64,000 nucleotides of DNA from an uncultured Elusimicrobiales bacterium (GCA_910576915.1 CAJTJT010000004.1:47038-111037), one strand, 5' to 3'; positions 17,328-26,744 are shown, counted from the stretch's first letter. Notes: generated by a model from the sequence alone, not told the origin. A program made the numbers and translations.

Positions 17328-19240
17328 TTTGAAGCATCCTCTCTATACCATTTATTTTTACCGAGCAGCGTATAGGCGGCTTTGTCCAACGATAAAACTA
17401 TTTCTTCCGCTTTGCCGTTCTCGTTAAAAGCAGGAACGTCGGCCTGCTGGTCCAAAATCTGCGTTCCGCTGTGGCGCATTTCGCCTTCGTCGGTAATTAC
17501 ACCGATGTTAACGCCTTCGGACACGAGCGCCGCATGCGGCACGGAAGTATCAAACAAATCCCGCCCGTACGCCGTATAGAGCGGGGAGATTCCCGTCAAA
17601 CGGTACAGGGTGGGGACAATATCCAACTGGGAAACGACGTATTTGCGTTCCTGCGGTTTAAACAATTTGGGTGCGTACACCAAAAGCGGAATGCGGAAAT
17701 GGTTTCTGAGGGAAGGATTCTGCGGGCCGCCGGAAGTGTGGTCCGCCACGAACACAAAAATCGTATCGTCAAACCACCCGTCCTCTTTGGCGCGTTTTAA
17801 CAGCTCGCCGATGGACCAGTCCGCAAAGCCCAGCGTATTTAAAAAGCCGTGTTCCCAAGAATCGTAGGGATATTTGTCAAACTGGGATAACGTGGACGTA
17901 AACGGTTCATGCGTAATGCCCGTAAACACCATGCCCATAAAATGAGGCTCTTTGCGCGCTTTAATTTTATCGGCGGCGAACATAAAGACGTCGTAATCGT
18001 AACCGAAAGGCGCCGTTTTATTGTATTCCAGCCGCTCGGGAATATCCTCCCAGCCGTAGCTTTCCTGCGCGCCCAGGGCCGAAGCCAGAGCGCAAAGGCG
18101 GTACGAATCGCGGTGGGAGCTTTGGGCAAAAAACGTATAGTATCCGGCATCCGCAAAGTGCTTGGGCATGGGGGATAACGCGGAAAGCTCCAGCCCGTAT
18201 CCAAACGCCGGAAGCCCCGGCACCAGCGGCAGGGAAGCCATCACGGCCGCAAACCCGAAAATACTGCGAAGCCCGCTCGCATACGCATTTGTAAAATTGA
18301 CCCCTTCTTTGAGAAGCCCGTCGAATACGGGCGTTACACCGTAGCCGTTACCGAAAAGGCCGTCCACATAATGCGGGTGCCAGCCTTCCAACAAAACAAT
18401 GAGTACGTTGTATTTGGGGGCGGAGGGCGTCCCGGTGCGGCGGCGCATCAGCGGGTAGGCCGCGTCCGGCACCGTTTCATCCGCGGCGACAAACAGTTTT
18501 TGTACGTTTTTGAGCGCCGCGTCCGCCGGGAACTCATTGGCCGATTCCACTTTGCCCTTGCGTCCCACCTGGTACGCGGTAAAAACCCCGTTTAGCGTCA
18601 GCGCGGCCTGCGCCGGGGTGGAGGCAAACTGGTATACGTCTGCCACGCCGAGCGATTTGCCGCGCCCCAAGTGCCCGCGGATTCCCAGCACAACAACCAA
18701 TACGATAAGCACCGCGCAAAGCGTTTCTTTTTTTGCGCTCCAGCGGCGGGGGGAATAGACCTTGGAACCGCGCCAAATCAGCCACCCGGCAAGCGCGCAC
18801 ACGGCAGCCAGTGCCAAAAGCACAGGCCACGCCTGAGTAAACGCGTACGAAAAGACAAATCCCCAGTCGTTGGAAACCTGCAGGACTTCTTCGGCGATAT
18901 GGCGGTTAATTTTAGGGAAATAGATTTGGTCCGCCGCCAGCATGACGGCAAACGATACGGATTCCAACACCAAAAAACTCTTCCATAGGGTGGCCCACCC
19001 GATTTTTTTTACAGGCAGGTTTAACAAAAGTATGGCGGGCCCCATAAAAAGAGCGATAACCGCAAAATCAAAGCGTAATCCGTTCAAAAAAGCAGACGCC
19101 AGCTGCGCCCCCGTCAAAGTCGCAAAAAAAGCAGGATTCAAAAACAAAAGCGCGGTGCGCGACGCCGTAAACAACACTAACGCGAGGAGAACTGCGCAAA
19201 CGGAAAATTTCAAACGATTGTCTTTTTTTTGTACAGACAT
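17324..19240 (-). CDS. LTA-synthase/OpgB-like phosphoglycerol transferase (sulfatase fold)
   Basis: 638 residues: about five N-terminal membrane helices (to about residue 195), a linker, then an extracytoplasmic sulfatase/alkaline-phosphatase domain opening with NVLIVLLEGWHPHY, where the Glu is the metal ligand typical of LTA synthases. The nucleophile region reads NAYASGLRSIFGF, with Ser where LtaS has Thr. The FVADHTSGG segment supplies further metal ligands. Family members transfer phosphoglycerol from phosphatidylglycerol to teichoic acids or periplasmic glucans. In an organism with an outer membrane a glycan or LPS acceptor is more likely. It abuts the nuclease gene (2 bases) and overlaps the kinase. 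Confidence 0.82.
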   Translation of the reverse strand: MSVQKKDNRLKFSVCAVLLALVLFTASRTALLFLNPAFFATLTGAQLASAFLNGLRFDFAVIALFMGPAILLLNLPVKKIGWATLWKSFLVLESVSFAVMLAADQIYFPKINRHIAEEVLQVSNDWGFVFSYAFTQAWPVLLALAAVCALAGWLIWRGSKVYSPRRWSAKKETLCAVLIVLVVVLGIRGHLGRGKSLGVADVYQFASTPAQAALTLNGVFTAYQVGRKGKVESANEFPADAALKNVQKLFVAADETVPDAAYPLMRRRTGTPSAPKYNVLIVLLEGWHPHYVDGLFGNGYGVTPVFDGLLKEGVNFTNAYASGLRSIFGFAAVMASLPLVPGLPAFGYGLELSALSPMPKHFADAGYYTFFAQSSHRDSYRLCALASALGAQESYGWEDIPERLEYNKTAPFGYDYDVFMFAADKIKARKEPHFMGMVFTGITHEPFTSTLSQFDKYPYDSWEHGFLNTLGFADWSIGELLKRAKEDGWFDDTIFVFVADHTSGGPQNPSLRNHFRIPLLVYAPKLFKPQERKYVVSQLDIVPTLYRLTGISPLYTAYGRDLFDTSVPHAALVSEGVNIGVITDEGEMRHSGTQILDQQADVPAFNENGKAEEIVLSLDKAAYTLLGKNKWYREDASK

Positions 19241-19242
19241 TT

Positions 19243-20463
19243 TTACTCCACTTTTTCCAAATCCAGTTTTACGTCTTCCGTCTTAACGGCAAGCGCCCGG
19301 AGTTTTTCTTTCGCTTCCGGCGGAACGGACGCATCGGCAAGCAGCCCCGCCACCGTGCTTTGCGTGGGCACCAGCACTTTGGCGAGCAGTTTTAGGGTCC
19401 GAAGCAACTCCACCACTTTGGCTTTGTCGGTAAATTCCAGTTTTTCGATGCGGGAAAGTTCAGCTTTGTAGTTTTTGCCGAAGTGGCGTTCGAAATTATG
19501 CGCCCGCATCAGCGCGATGATTTCCTTCTGCAGCTGTTTGGCTTCGTCCAACAGCGCGCCGCAGCGGTCGATTTTTTCGGAAATTTCGTCCTGCGCCGTT
19601 TTGGGCTCCGGCGCGGGCGCGGCGGCCGTAAACGCCGGGGTTAAAGAAGCGTTCCGGGCGGCATATCCCGTCAGGCCGTTGTATTCCTTGCCCGTAAATA
19701 CGGGGCAGAGGTTGCGGTAATCGCACCAGCGGCACTGGTTTTCGCCGGGGGTGGGGTTGAATTTCCCGGCGCGGATGTTGTCCGCCACCGTCAGCACATT
19801 TTGCCAAAATTCGAAAATTTCTTTGTCCGGCGCGCGTTCAAACGTCATTTCATGCAGGGTGGGCAGGTGGTAAAAGCTGAGTTGTTCCACGCGCAGTTCT
19901 TTAACGCCCGGGTCCTTTTGCTGGACGAGCGATTTAATGGCGGGGGAATTTTCCACCACTTTTTGGTACATGTACAGCTGGTCCGGCTCGCGCTGGACGG
20001 TTTTACCCGTTTTATAGTCCAAAATTTTGACTTTGCCGTCGCCCAGATAATCGATACGGTCCAAAATGCTGATTAAGCTCAGCCCGTCGATATCCAGGGT
20101 GCTTTTCATTTCCACGGAAAGCGGATGGAAAAAATCCGCCGCGTGTTTGGCGTAATACGTTTCAATAATGCGCCGGCCTTCGGCAAAACCCGCCAGTTCC
20201 TTTTCCACCGACGCGTAGCCTTTTTGGGCAAACGAGGTTTTATTCCAATGGTTTTCAAAAAACGCCAAGGCTTCGGCCAATGTGGGAAACGCGGAATTTG
20301 CGGGATTATAAATATATTCCATCACCTCGTGCAGCGCCGAACCAAACGCAAAGTAATACTTGGGCTGTTCGGGCAGCATGTGCACGTAGCGGAATTTGTA
20401 CTTCTGCGGGCATTCTTTATACATGCCCATTTTAGAATAAGAAAATGATAAATTGCGCGCCAT
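19243..20463 (-). CDS. PD-(D/E)XK nuclease with 4Fe-4S cluster (RecB/AddB C-terminal-like)
   Basis: 406 residues. Cys18 (YKECPQKYKF) plus the C-terminal trio Cys244, Cys247 and Cys253 (CRWCDYRNLC) form the iron-sulphur ring of AddB/Cas4/DNA2-type nucleases. The active site is visible as Glu118 (VEMK), Asp135 (ILDRID) and Asp149-Lys151 (LDYKTGK). HEVMEYI near 45 is the usual His motif. It is stand-alone, with no helicase domain and no adjacent addA or cas genes. The C-terminal 120 residues are helical. GGGGAG precedes the ATG. It is probably a DNA repair nuclease, first gene of the operon with the sulfatase and kinase. Confidence 0.87.
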   Translation of the reverse strand: MARNLSFSYSKMGMYKECPQKYKFRYVHMLPEQPKYYFAFGSALHEVMEYIYNPANSAFPTLAEALAFFENHWNKTSFAQKGYASVEKELAGFAEGRRIIETYYAKHAADFFHPLSVEMKSTLDIDGLSLISILDRIDYLGDGKVKILDYKTGKTVQREPDQLYMYQKVVENSPAIKSLVQQKDPGVKELRVEQLSFYHLPTLHEMTFERAPDKEIFEFWQNVLTVADNIRAGKFNPTPGENQCRWCDYRNLCPVFTGKEYNGLTGYAARNASLTPAFTAAAPAPEPKTAQDEISEKIDRCGALLDEAKQLQKEIIALMRAHNFERHFGKNYKAELSRIEKLEFTDKAKVVELLRTLKLLAKVLVPTQSTVAGLLADASVPPEAKEKLRALAVKTEDVKLDLEKVE

Positions 20464-20582
20464 TTAACGACTCCCCGTTTGAAATAAATCTATTGTAACA
20501 TTTTATGTACCGCCCGGGGAATGTTCCGCCCGCCGGGCCCAGAGGAATATAGGCCCAAAGACCCTGGAAAAACCGCGCCCCA

Positions 20583-20608
20583 AAAGGATACTGTATAAGT
20601 ATCCCTTT
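20583..20608 (+). promoter_or_regulatory. Inverted repeat over a -10-like box before the metalloprotease gene
   Basis: GGATAC-TGTATAA-GTATCC with flanking AAA/TTT arms. TATAAG sits in the centre, so a repressor bound here could block the promoter, or the repeat could be an mRNA hairpin just ahead of the AAGGCGG ribosome site. Confidence 0.35.
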
Positions 20609-20624
20609 CAAATAAGGCGGATTT

Positions 20625-21998
20625 ATGAAAAATATCCTTATAGCGGTTTGTATGTTACTGGGCGCACTGGCGGCACAGGCCGAACCGATGGCCCGGCTGG
20701 TTTCTTATAACGTCAACCGGCCCCGCTTTCTGGCCCCGAAACTGGCAAAAGGGGAAACAATCTCCTACTGCACCTACCTAAGCAAAGACGGCCTTACCGT
20801 AACCACCCCGGAAGATTTTGACAAAACCCTCCGCCTGGCCCTTAAATTGTGGACGGTTTATCCCGCCTATTTAATCCGCCGGGCCGGGCGCGAACAGGAA
20901 TTTGCCCCGGTACTCAAAGCCCTGGAACAAAATGCCCGGCTGGAACGGCTGCCCGCGTGCGATTTTTCCGCATTCGACAAAAAATATTTAAAACTGTTAA
21001 ACCCCCAGCCCGCCAAAAAACCGCAGCAAAAAGCGGACGTATCCTTCTTTTTCGAAAATAACTTTTTCGCCAAAATGAATAATATGGAAAAAATTTCTTC
21101 TTATTTTTCCTTAAACCCCATTCCGCATATGCTGATTACCAGTCAAGTTCGCCAAAACCACGCCATACCCGCAACCTGGGGCGAAAAACAACAGCAAAAA
21201 ACCGCTTTATTTAACGATTTGCGCGAACGCATTTTAAAAACGCCGGCTTCCGATCACGCCGCCATGACGGAACTGATGGAAGAATTAACCCTTTTGCTGC
21301 GGGAATTTGGGTATTCGAACACGTCGTTATTGTACACGGTATTACACGAAATGGGCCACGCCGTAGGGCTGGCGGACCAGCATAAATGGATTAATAACGA
21401 TAAAATTTATTCCACGCTGGACCCGCGCCAAAGCGTAATGGACTACGCCACCACTTTTTTAACCTGCGACGATGCGGACGGCGTCATCACCCTGTTTGAC
21501 GACGCGCTTGGCATTAAACGTACGTTTAAATCGCTGTGTGAGGACGGCATTTCTTTTGAGGGCGGTAAAGAACTCCTGGAACAAGACAAAAGCATGGAAA
21601 GCAACACGCGCAACTACCAAATCACCCGCACCTACCGCCCCGACACCAAAACCACCGGCATTTACGACTGGAAAGAACGCCTGTATGTAAACCTGAACGA
21701 AGACAGCGCAAAAGAGATTAACGAGCATTTCGACCTTTCTTTAATGAAAGAAAAATGGGGGGGATACCAAATCAGCCAAGGACAATTAAAATTTATTGAT
21801 TTGGAAGACACGGGCAAAGGCTCCTACGCCGTAGGGGAACACTATACCCGCCTGACCATCGGCCCCGGCACGATGTACAAACAAGTGCTTTGGGAACATT
21901 ACGACGACGAAGGGAACCTGCTGGATTATACGCTTGAAATTTACGACACCGAAACCGATACGGTTGCCAAAACGCGGCAGGTACAGGTAAAAAAATAA
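20625..21998 (+). CDS. Exported zincin metalloprotease-like protein
   Basis: 457 residues with a signal peptide (MKNILIAVCMLLGALAAQA). The zinc motif HEMGHAVGLAD at 241-251 gives His241, Glu242, His245 and Asp251 (HExxHxxGxxD; a His253 follows). A downstream VMDYATT matches the Met-turn of metzincins. The part before the motif (20-235) has no recognised domain. The C-terminal part after 300 is strand-rich with YNLN and DYTLEIYDTE segments. It probably acts in the periplasm or outside; the target is unknown. It is monocistronic; tRNA-Arg follows 56 bases later. Confidence 0.82.
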   Translation: MKNILIAVCMLLGALAAQAEPMARLVSYNVNRPRFLAPKLAKGETISYCTYLSKDGLTVTTPEDFDKTLRLALKLWTVYPAYLIRRAGREQEFAPVLKALEQNARLERLPACDFSAFDKKYLKLLNPQPAKKPQQKADVSFFFENNFFAKMNNMEKISSYFSLNPIPHMLITSQVRQNHAIPATWGEKQQQKTALFNDLRERILKTPASDHAAMTELMEELTLLLREFGYSNTSLLYTVLHEMGHAVGLADQHKWINNDKIYSTLDPRQSVMDYATTFLTCDDADGVITLFDDALGIKRTFKSLCEDGISFEGGKELLEQDKSMESNTRNYQITRTYRPDTKTTGIYDWKERLYVNLNEDSAKEINEHFDLSLMKEKWGGYQISQGQLKFIDLEDTGKGSYAVGEHYTRLTIGPGTMYKQVLWEHYDDEGNLLDYTLEIYDTETDTVAKTRQVQVKK

Positions 21999-22003
21999 AA
22001 ATT

Positions 22004-22032
22004 TTGAATGTTTGTCCGTTTTTTTGTAAAAT
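22004..22032 (+). promoter_or_regulatory. Promoter of tRNA-Arg
   Basis: TTGAAT (22004-22009), 17-base spacer, TAAAAT (22027-22032), about 22 bases before the tRNA. Confidence 0.65.
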
Positions 22033-22054
22033 ATAGTATCAAATAAACGTTTTG

Positions 22055-22126
22055 GCCCCCATAGCTCAATGGATAGAGCATCTGCCTTCTAAGCAGGGGA
22101 TATAGGTTCGATTCCTATTGGGGGTA
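22055..22126 (+). tRNA. tRNA-Arg (anticodon TCT)
   Basis: Full cloverleaf: acceptor GCCCCCA/TGGGGGT with a G-U first pair, D stem GCTC/GAGC, anticodon stem TCTGC/GCAGG with loop CTTCTAA (anticodon 22088-22090), T arm ATAGG-TTCGATT-CCTAT and discriminator A. CCA is not encoded. It reads AGA and probably AGG codons. Confidence 0.96.
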
Positions 22127-22131
22127 AATAT

Positions 22132-22160
22132 AAAAACCCGCCTTTTTGGCGGGTTTTTTA
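22132..22160 (+). terminator. Intrinsic terminator of tRNA-Arg
   Basis: AAAACCCGCC-TTTTT-GGCGGGTTTTTT, six bases after the tRNA end. Confidence 0.92.
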
Positions 22161-22172
22161 TTTAGTCCCAAA

Positions 22173-22196
22173 GAAACGCAAACTGCTTTGCGTTTC
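22173..22196 (-). terminator. Hairpin after the 217-residue lipoprotein gene
   Basis: GAAACGCAAA-CTGC-TTTGCGTTTC, a perfect 10-bp stem 20 bases past the lipoprotein stop. On the minus strand it is followed only by TTTGGG, so it is a weak terminator at best. Confidence 0.45.
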
Positions 22197-22215
22197 GGTA
22201 GGAATCGAAAACTTG

Positions 22216-22869
22216 TTAATCAAAAAAGAAATTTTCGTGTTTTTCTTCTGTTCCTACATAACGGCTTTTATAGGTATCCGGAATAACTAAATTCGTATAA
22301 GGTTTGTTTAATGCGCTATAATCCGTACGCCAGCAATCGCCCATTTTTTGCTTAGGATTTGCGCGGATAACCGCGTTGCAAAACTGACGGCTGTTCGTAA
22401 AGAAAGCTAAACATTCCGGCTCGTAAGAGTTTATTCTATCCGTCTGAAACCCCTCGTTCATTGCTTTAGTAATAATTCCACGGAAATTGGTTTTTATAGC
22501 AATATAGCAAGAGCTGCCCCTTACCACGTGTGAAGCAACCCGGCCGCTTGAAGAGGTAAAAGCCGTATTGCCCAAGATATTGTTGTTATTACCAGGAAAC
22601 CAAGCACTGCCAGAAGTTCTTACAGTACCTGACATACCAACCACCTCTCCCGTTCGATCAACGCCCCATACCAAGCCATATCCGTCAGACAACTTAACTG
22701 TTTTAGTCGGCTCTCCGTAAATATGTTTGGCAACATTAATGTCTTGTCCTATTAATATGCTTTGGGTATTTTTCATCACTTTCCAATTTTTACGAATCCC
22801 TTTTACGGCTTGAAAAAAACACCCGCTGCAAAAAGAACATAGCAACAAAAACACAAAAACTCTTTTCAT
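22216..22869 (-). CDS. Unknown lipoprotein
   Basis: 217 residues from the ATG at 22869 (GGAG seven bases before it; an in-frame GTG two codons earlier is less likely). The signal peptide ends in lipobox CSGC. After it, residues 30-75 (GQDINVAKHIYGEPTKTVKLSDG) resemble the small beta-rich fold of SmpA/OmlA-type lipoproteins, but this likeness is weak. A Gly/Ser/Asn-rich loop and four Cys follow. AT content is higher than in the neighbouring genes. Probably on the periplasmic face of the outer membrane; function unknown. Confidence 0.75.
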   Translation of the reverse strand: MKRVFVFLLLCSFCSGCFFQAVKGIRKNWKVMKNTQSILIGQDINVAKHIYGEPTKTVKLSDGYGLVWGVDRTGEVVGMSGTVRTSGSAWFPGNNNNILGNTAFTSSSGRVASHVVRGSSCYIAIKTNFRGIITKAMNEGFQTDRINSYEPECLAFFTNSRQFCNAVIRANPKQKMGDCWRTDYSALNKPYTNLVIPDTYKSRYVGTEEKHENFFFD

Positions 22870-23088
22870 ACTCACACTCCTTTAGATTAAGAAAGCCAGG
22901 GGAAAAAATCAAAGAAAAACTTGACTTTCCTCTATAGAAGAAGCCAAGTCGTATAATTATCCTTATGTTGTTGTTTTAATACTTTTTTGATGTTTGTGTC
23001 AAGATTAAAAACAAAACTTTTTAAATTAAGACAAAAAATGAATTCTATCGAATTAGAATCATTTTTATTTTTTGTATAAAAAATCAAA

Positions 23089-24873
23089 TTACTTATAAAA
23101 CTTTGAAAAAGTTTTCAGCGCGGCCGATAAAGCCTGCGGGCTGACGCCGGTTTCCGTCTTTTGGTAGTTTTCGTCGTAATTTTCCAGATAACCGTAATTA
23201 TCAATCACGGAAATTTTATCGCCTTCCCGCACCGCTTTTTTGGTGTAGCTGGAGATGAGGGAAAACGGACGGGGGGAGGCGTCAAACAAATTCTGCCCCA
23301 GGGAATAATCTTCCGCCGGGTTAGTGCACGCCAGCGCATCCTGCACAAGCGTGGGGACCACGTCGTAATGGGAGGTTCTGTAGTCCAGCGTTTTGCCCGC
23401 TTTGCCGGGCCACCACACCAGCATCGGCACATGCGTCTGCCATTTGGCAAAATTGCTGTTGTGGCCCCAAAAATTGTTGCGCGTATCGTTGATTTCCTGC
23501 CCGTGGTCGCCGGTCAAAACCACAATCGTATTTTTTTCCAGGCCCTCTTCTTTAAGCAGGTCAAACGTCTGTTTTAAAAGCCCGTCAATGAAATATACCG
23601 AATTTTTATAGTTGTTCATGTATGGGGTAGGGTCGGTATTTTTGGTCAGCAGCAAATAGTTCATGGTCGGCGCGGTAGGCGTAAATACAGCCCCGTCTTT
23701 GGGATATTCCTGCCCGTGGGCAGAATCATAGAATAAAAACCCGAAAAACGGCTGCTTCTTATTTATCCCTTTGATAAACGCCGTAAAATCTTTCTGCATG
23801 TCCAAATCGCGCTCCACTTTTGTTTCTCCCCGGGAAGATAACCGCAAATTGGGTACGGAAGCAAATACGTTTTGGTTAAATTCCGGGCTGTTCAAACGCG
23901 AACTGGCAAAAATCCCCAGCTGGTACCCGTCCGCCTGCAAGCGGCTGATTAAAACAGGCGGCACGCGCTGGCCGGAAAATACGTCCCAATACGAATGCGG
24001 GAGCGAATAAAACAACGAAAATACACCCGCTTCGGTCGCATTTCCGCCGGCCAAATGATTGGAAAAATACAGCGCGTTTTGGGCATGGCGGTAGGTGTGG
24101 GGCATTACTTCGGGGGTAAAGGAATCGCCGCGCCAGGCGTCCAGCAAAATAATCAAAATGTTGGGTTTGGTTTTATTATCGCACGACAGCGGCGCAAGCG
24201 GATAATTCAGCGCGCCCGCTTTCGGGAGGGAATACGGTTCGGTTTTCGGTTCAAAACCCATTTTGCGCAAACGGCGGTTGGCGCTTAACGGATTGGCCCA
24301 CGGCAAATAAGACACTTGCGCCAGCACAGACGGAACCTGCATAAACTTGCCCCAGGCGTACACGCCGTTATACCCCAATTCGCAAACGAGTAACACCGCC
24401 GCGGCAACACAAACGGCTTTTTTGCCCCACGTTACTTTGCGCGCAAGCGCGGCCAGGCCCCAAACCACCCCGGCCAGGGCGAGTACGCCCGCACCCGCCA
24501 GCACATACGTGGACGCGGGGAACACAAAAATTTCCCGTCCGGCGGGGCCGAAAAAAAGCTCCAGCATCGCCATGCTGATATGAAAACGGTACTGCGTATA
24601 TACAAAAATATCAAGCGCAAAAAACAGCGTAAAAACAGTGCCCCATACCACGGCCGCCCAAAACGCCGCCCGCGGGCCGATAAACCGCCACGGAAGCGCC
24701 AAAATAAACAGCCCCAGCATAAACAGCGCGAGCTGGCCCGGAATGGAAAAAACGGTAAACAACAGGCCGGGCGCGTCCGTATAAAAACCGCCTACGGAAA
24801 AGTAGATAAGCGCCGCGGCGCACCACACACAAAAACAAAGAAGCGAAAACCAAAACAGATTTTTTAGATTCAT
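23089..24873 (-). CDS. YejM/PbgA-like inner-membrane sulfatase-fold protein (DUF3413 type)
   Basis: 594 residues: five N-terminal membrane helices (to about 180), then a periplasmic sulfatase domain with NILIILLDAWRGD, GDHGQE and a late H-Y-D-V-V-P motif. This is the layout of YejM/PbgA, which in enterobacteria senses periplasmic LPS and regulates LpxC. Whether it is enzymatic here is open: the residue after LLDAWRGD that would be the nucleophile lies in NATEAG, which has a Thr. A frame extension up to 25257 is antisense to the PFK gene, so I reject it. TATAAT at 24881-24886 (minus) is seven bases before the ATG, with no ribosome site, suggesting a leaderless mRNA. Confidence 0.82.
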   Translation of the reverse strand: MNLKNLFWFSLLCFCVWCAAALIYFSVGGFYTDAPGLLFTVFSIPGQLALFMLGLFILALPWRFIGPRAAFWAAVVWGTVFTLFFALDIFVYTQYRFHISMAMLELFFGPAGREIFVFPASTYVLAGAGVLALAGVVWGLAALARKVTWGKKAVCVAAAVLLVCELGYNGVYAWGKFMQVPSVLAQVSYLPWANPLSANRRLRKMGFEPKTEPYSLPKAGALNYPLAPLSCDNKTKPNILIILLDAWRGDSFTPEVMPHTYRHAQNALYFSNHLAGGNATEAGVFSLFYSLPHSYWDVFSGQRVPPVLISRLQADGYQLGIFASSRLNSPEFNQNVFASVPNLRLSSRGETKVERDLDMQKDFTAFIKGINKKQPFFGFLFYDSAHGQEYPKDGAVFTPTAPTMNYLLLTKNTDPTPYMNNYKNSVYFIDGLLKQTFDLLKEEGLEKNTIVVLTGDHGQEINDTRNNFWGHNSNFAKWQTHVPMLVWWPGKAGKTLDYRTSHYDVVPTLVQDALACTNPAEDYSLGQNLFDASPRPFSLISSYTKKAVREGDKISVIDNYGYLENYDENYQKTETGVSPQALSAALKTFSKFYK

Positions 24874-24969
24874 GGTAGAAATTATATCTTTTTTAATAAA
24901 CGCCTGCCTACTTGCATTACGGATTTTGTATAATAAAAATAAGGTTTTTATCTTTACAGGAGGGGTACT

Positions 24970-26664
24970 ATGCCCGCTAAAAAGAACGCAAAATGCGCTT
25001 GTTCCCAGCTGCAACAGCACCGCGGTAAATTTGAACCCGTGCTGCCCACCATCCTCAAAAAAGGTCCCGCCGCCGTCAAAGCCAAATCCGGCAAAGCCAC
25101 CAAATCCGTGGCCGACCAGGCAACCGTTAAAAAAATCTTCCCCAACACTTACGGACTTCCCGAAATTACCTTTGTAAAAGGCGCCAACAACGCCGCCTGC
25201 AAAAAAGCCGTACGCGTGGGCGTAGTGCTCTCCGGCGGCCAGGCCCCGGGCGGACACAACGTCATCGCCGGCCTCTTGGACGGCCTCAAAAAAGCCAATT
25301 CCAAAAATAAACTTTTTGGTTTTCTGGGCGGCCCCAGCGGCATCGTGGAAAACAAATTTGTCGAAATCACCCCGGCCCTTATGAAAGAATACCGCAATAC
25401 CGGCGGGTTTGATTTAATCCAGTCCGGCCGCACCAAAATCGAAACGGACGAACAGTTAAAAGCGGCCAAAGACAACCTGCTCGCCAACAAAATGGATGCG
25501 CTCGTGGTAGTGGGGGGGGATGACTCCAACACCAACGCGTGCGTAATCGCCGAATACTTAAAACAACAAGGCGTGGAAGTAAGCGTCATCGGCGTACCGA
25601 AAACCATCGACGGCGACCTTAAAAACAAACAAATCGAAACCTCTTTCGGGTTCGACACCGCCACCAAAATTTACGCCGAACTCGTAGGTAACATTTTGCG
25701 CGACGTCAACTCCGCCCGCAAATACTGGCACTTCGTGCGCCTGATGGGCAGAAGCGCGTCCCACATCACCCTGGAAGTGGCCTTTAAAACGCACCCCAAC
25801 GCCGTACTCATCGGCGAAGAAGTGCTGGCCAAAAAGATGACCTTGTCCCAGGTGGTAGACGGCCTGGCGCAGCTGATTGCCAAACGCGCCAAAGCCGGCA
25901 AAAACTTCGGCGTGGTGCTGGTGCCGGAAGGGTTAATCGAATTTATCCCGGAAATGAAAGAACTCATCAGCGCGCTGAACGATTCTTTGGCCGACCACGA
26001 AGCTGAACTGGCCAAAATGAACACCGTGGCGGAAAAGAAAGAATTTATCCTTTCCATCCTGCCCGCCAAGTTGGCCGCTTTGATGAAATCCCTGCCCGAC
26101 GGCATTGCCGCCCAGTTGATGCTGGACCGCGACCCGCACGGCAACGTACAGGTGTCTTTAATTGAAACCGAAAAACTGCTGGTGGAAATGCTCCGCACGC
26201 AGCTGGCCGGCATGAAAAAAGACGGCAAATACGACGGTAAATTCTCCGCCATCACCCACTTCTTCGGCTACGAAGGCCGCTGCGGTGTGCCGTCCAACTT
26301 CGACGCCAACTACACCTACGCCCTGGGCTACAACGCCGCGGTACTCGCGCTTAACAAATGCACCGGGTATTTGTCTTCCGTACGCAAACTGAGCAAAAAA
26401 GCGCAGGACTGGGAATGCGGCGGTATCCCGCTTACCATGATGATGAACATTGAACGCCGCAAAGGCAAAGAAAAACCCGTCATCAAAAAAGCGCTGGTGG
26501 AACTCAAAGGCGAACCGTTCAAACACCTGGCCAAAAACCGCGCCGACTGGGCGGTAAACGACCAGTATGTCTTCCCCGGCCCGATTCAGTTCTTCGGCCC
26601 CGCGGAAGTGACGGACATGACGACGTTTACCTTAATGCTTGAACAAGGCAAAAAGATTAAATAA
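24970..26664 (+). CDS. pfp: Diphosphate--fructose-6-phosphate 1-phosphotransferase (PPi-PFK)
   Basis: 564 residues, matching the long (about 550 residue) PPi-dependent clade. Phosphate-binding GGQAPGGHN is at 89-97, GGDDSNTN at 182-189 (Asp-Asp where ATP enzymes have Gly-Asp), and PKTIDGDL at 210-217, where the Lys after Pro is diagnostic of PPi use. MGRSASH and EGLIEF follow. It reversibly phosphorylates fructose 6-phosphate in glycolysis using pyrophosphate, saving ATP in fermenters. AGGAGG lies seven bases before the ATG. The first 60 residues are a basic N-terminal extension. Monocistronic. Confidence 0.95.
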   Translation: MPAKKNAKCACSQLQQHRGKFEPVLPTILKKGPAAVKAKSGKATKSVADQATVKKIFPNTYGLPEITFVKGANNAACKKAVRVGVVLSGGQAPGGHNVIAGLLDGLKKANSKNKLFGFLGGPSGIVENKFVEITPALMKEYRNTGGFDLIQSGRTKIETDEQLKAAKDNLLANKMDALVVVGGDDSNTNACVIAEYLKQQGVEVSVIGVPKTIDGDLKNKQIETSFGFDTATKIYAELVGNILRDVNSARKYWHFVRLMGRSASHITLEVAFKTHPNAVLIGEEVLAKKMTLSQVVDGLAQLIAKRAKAGKNFGVVLVPEGLIEFIPEMKELISALNDSLADHEAELAKMNTVAEKKEFILSILPAKLAALMKSLPDGIAAQLMLDRDPHGNVQVSLIETEKLLVEMLRTQLAGMKKDGKYDGKFSAITHFFGYEGRCGVPSNFDANYTYALGYNAAVLALNKCTGYLSSVRKLSKKAQDWECGGIPLTMMMNIERRKGKEKPVIKKALVELKGEPFKHLAKNRADWAVNDQYVFPGPIQFFGPAEVTDMTTFTLMLEQGKKIK

Positions 26665-26678
26665 GTTGTTTTGAAACG

Positions 26679-26709
26679 AAAAGGCGGCTCTTACGGGCCG
26701 CCTTTTTTT
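26679..26709 (+). terminator. Intrinsic terminator of pfp
   Basis: AAGGCGGC (26681-26688) with GCCGCCTT followed by TTTTT. Confidence 0.92.
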
Positions 26710-26744
26710 GTGTAGCGTTTGGGAGTTTATGGTTGGGTGGAGCC

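Noticed and set aside
19243..20463. Cas4 identity for the Fe-S nuclease
   Set aside because: Length (406 versus about 200 residues), the Cys spacing and the absence of CRISPR genes fit a RecB/AddB-like repair nuclease better.
24874..25257. 128-residue N-terminal extension of the YejM-like gene
   Set aside because: It is antisense to the PPi-PFK gene and Gly/Phe-rich without family likeness; the membrane protein starts naturally at MNLKNLFWF (24873).
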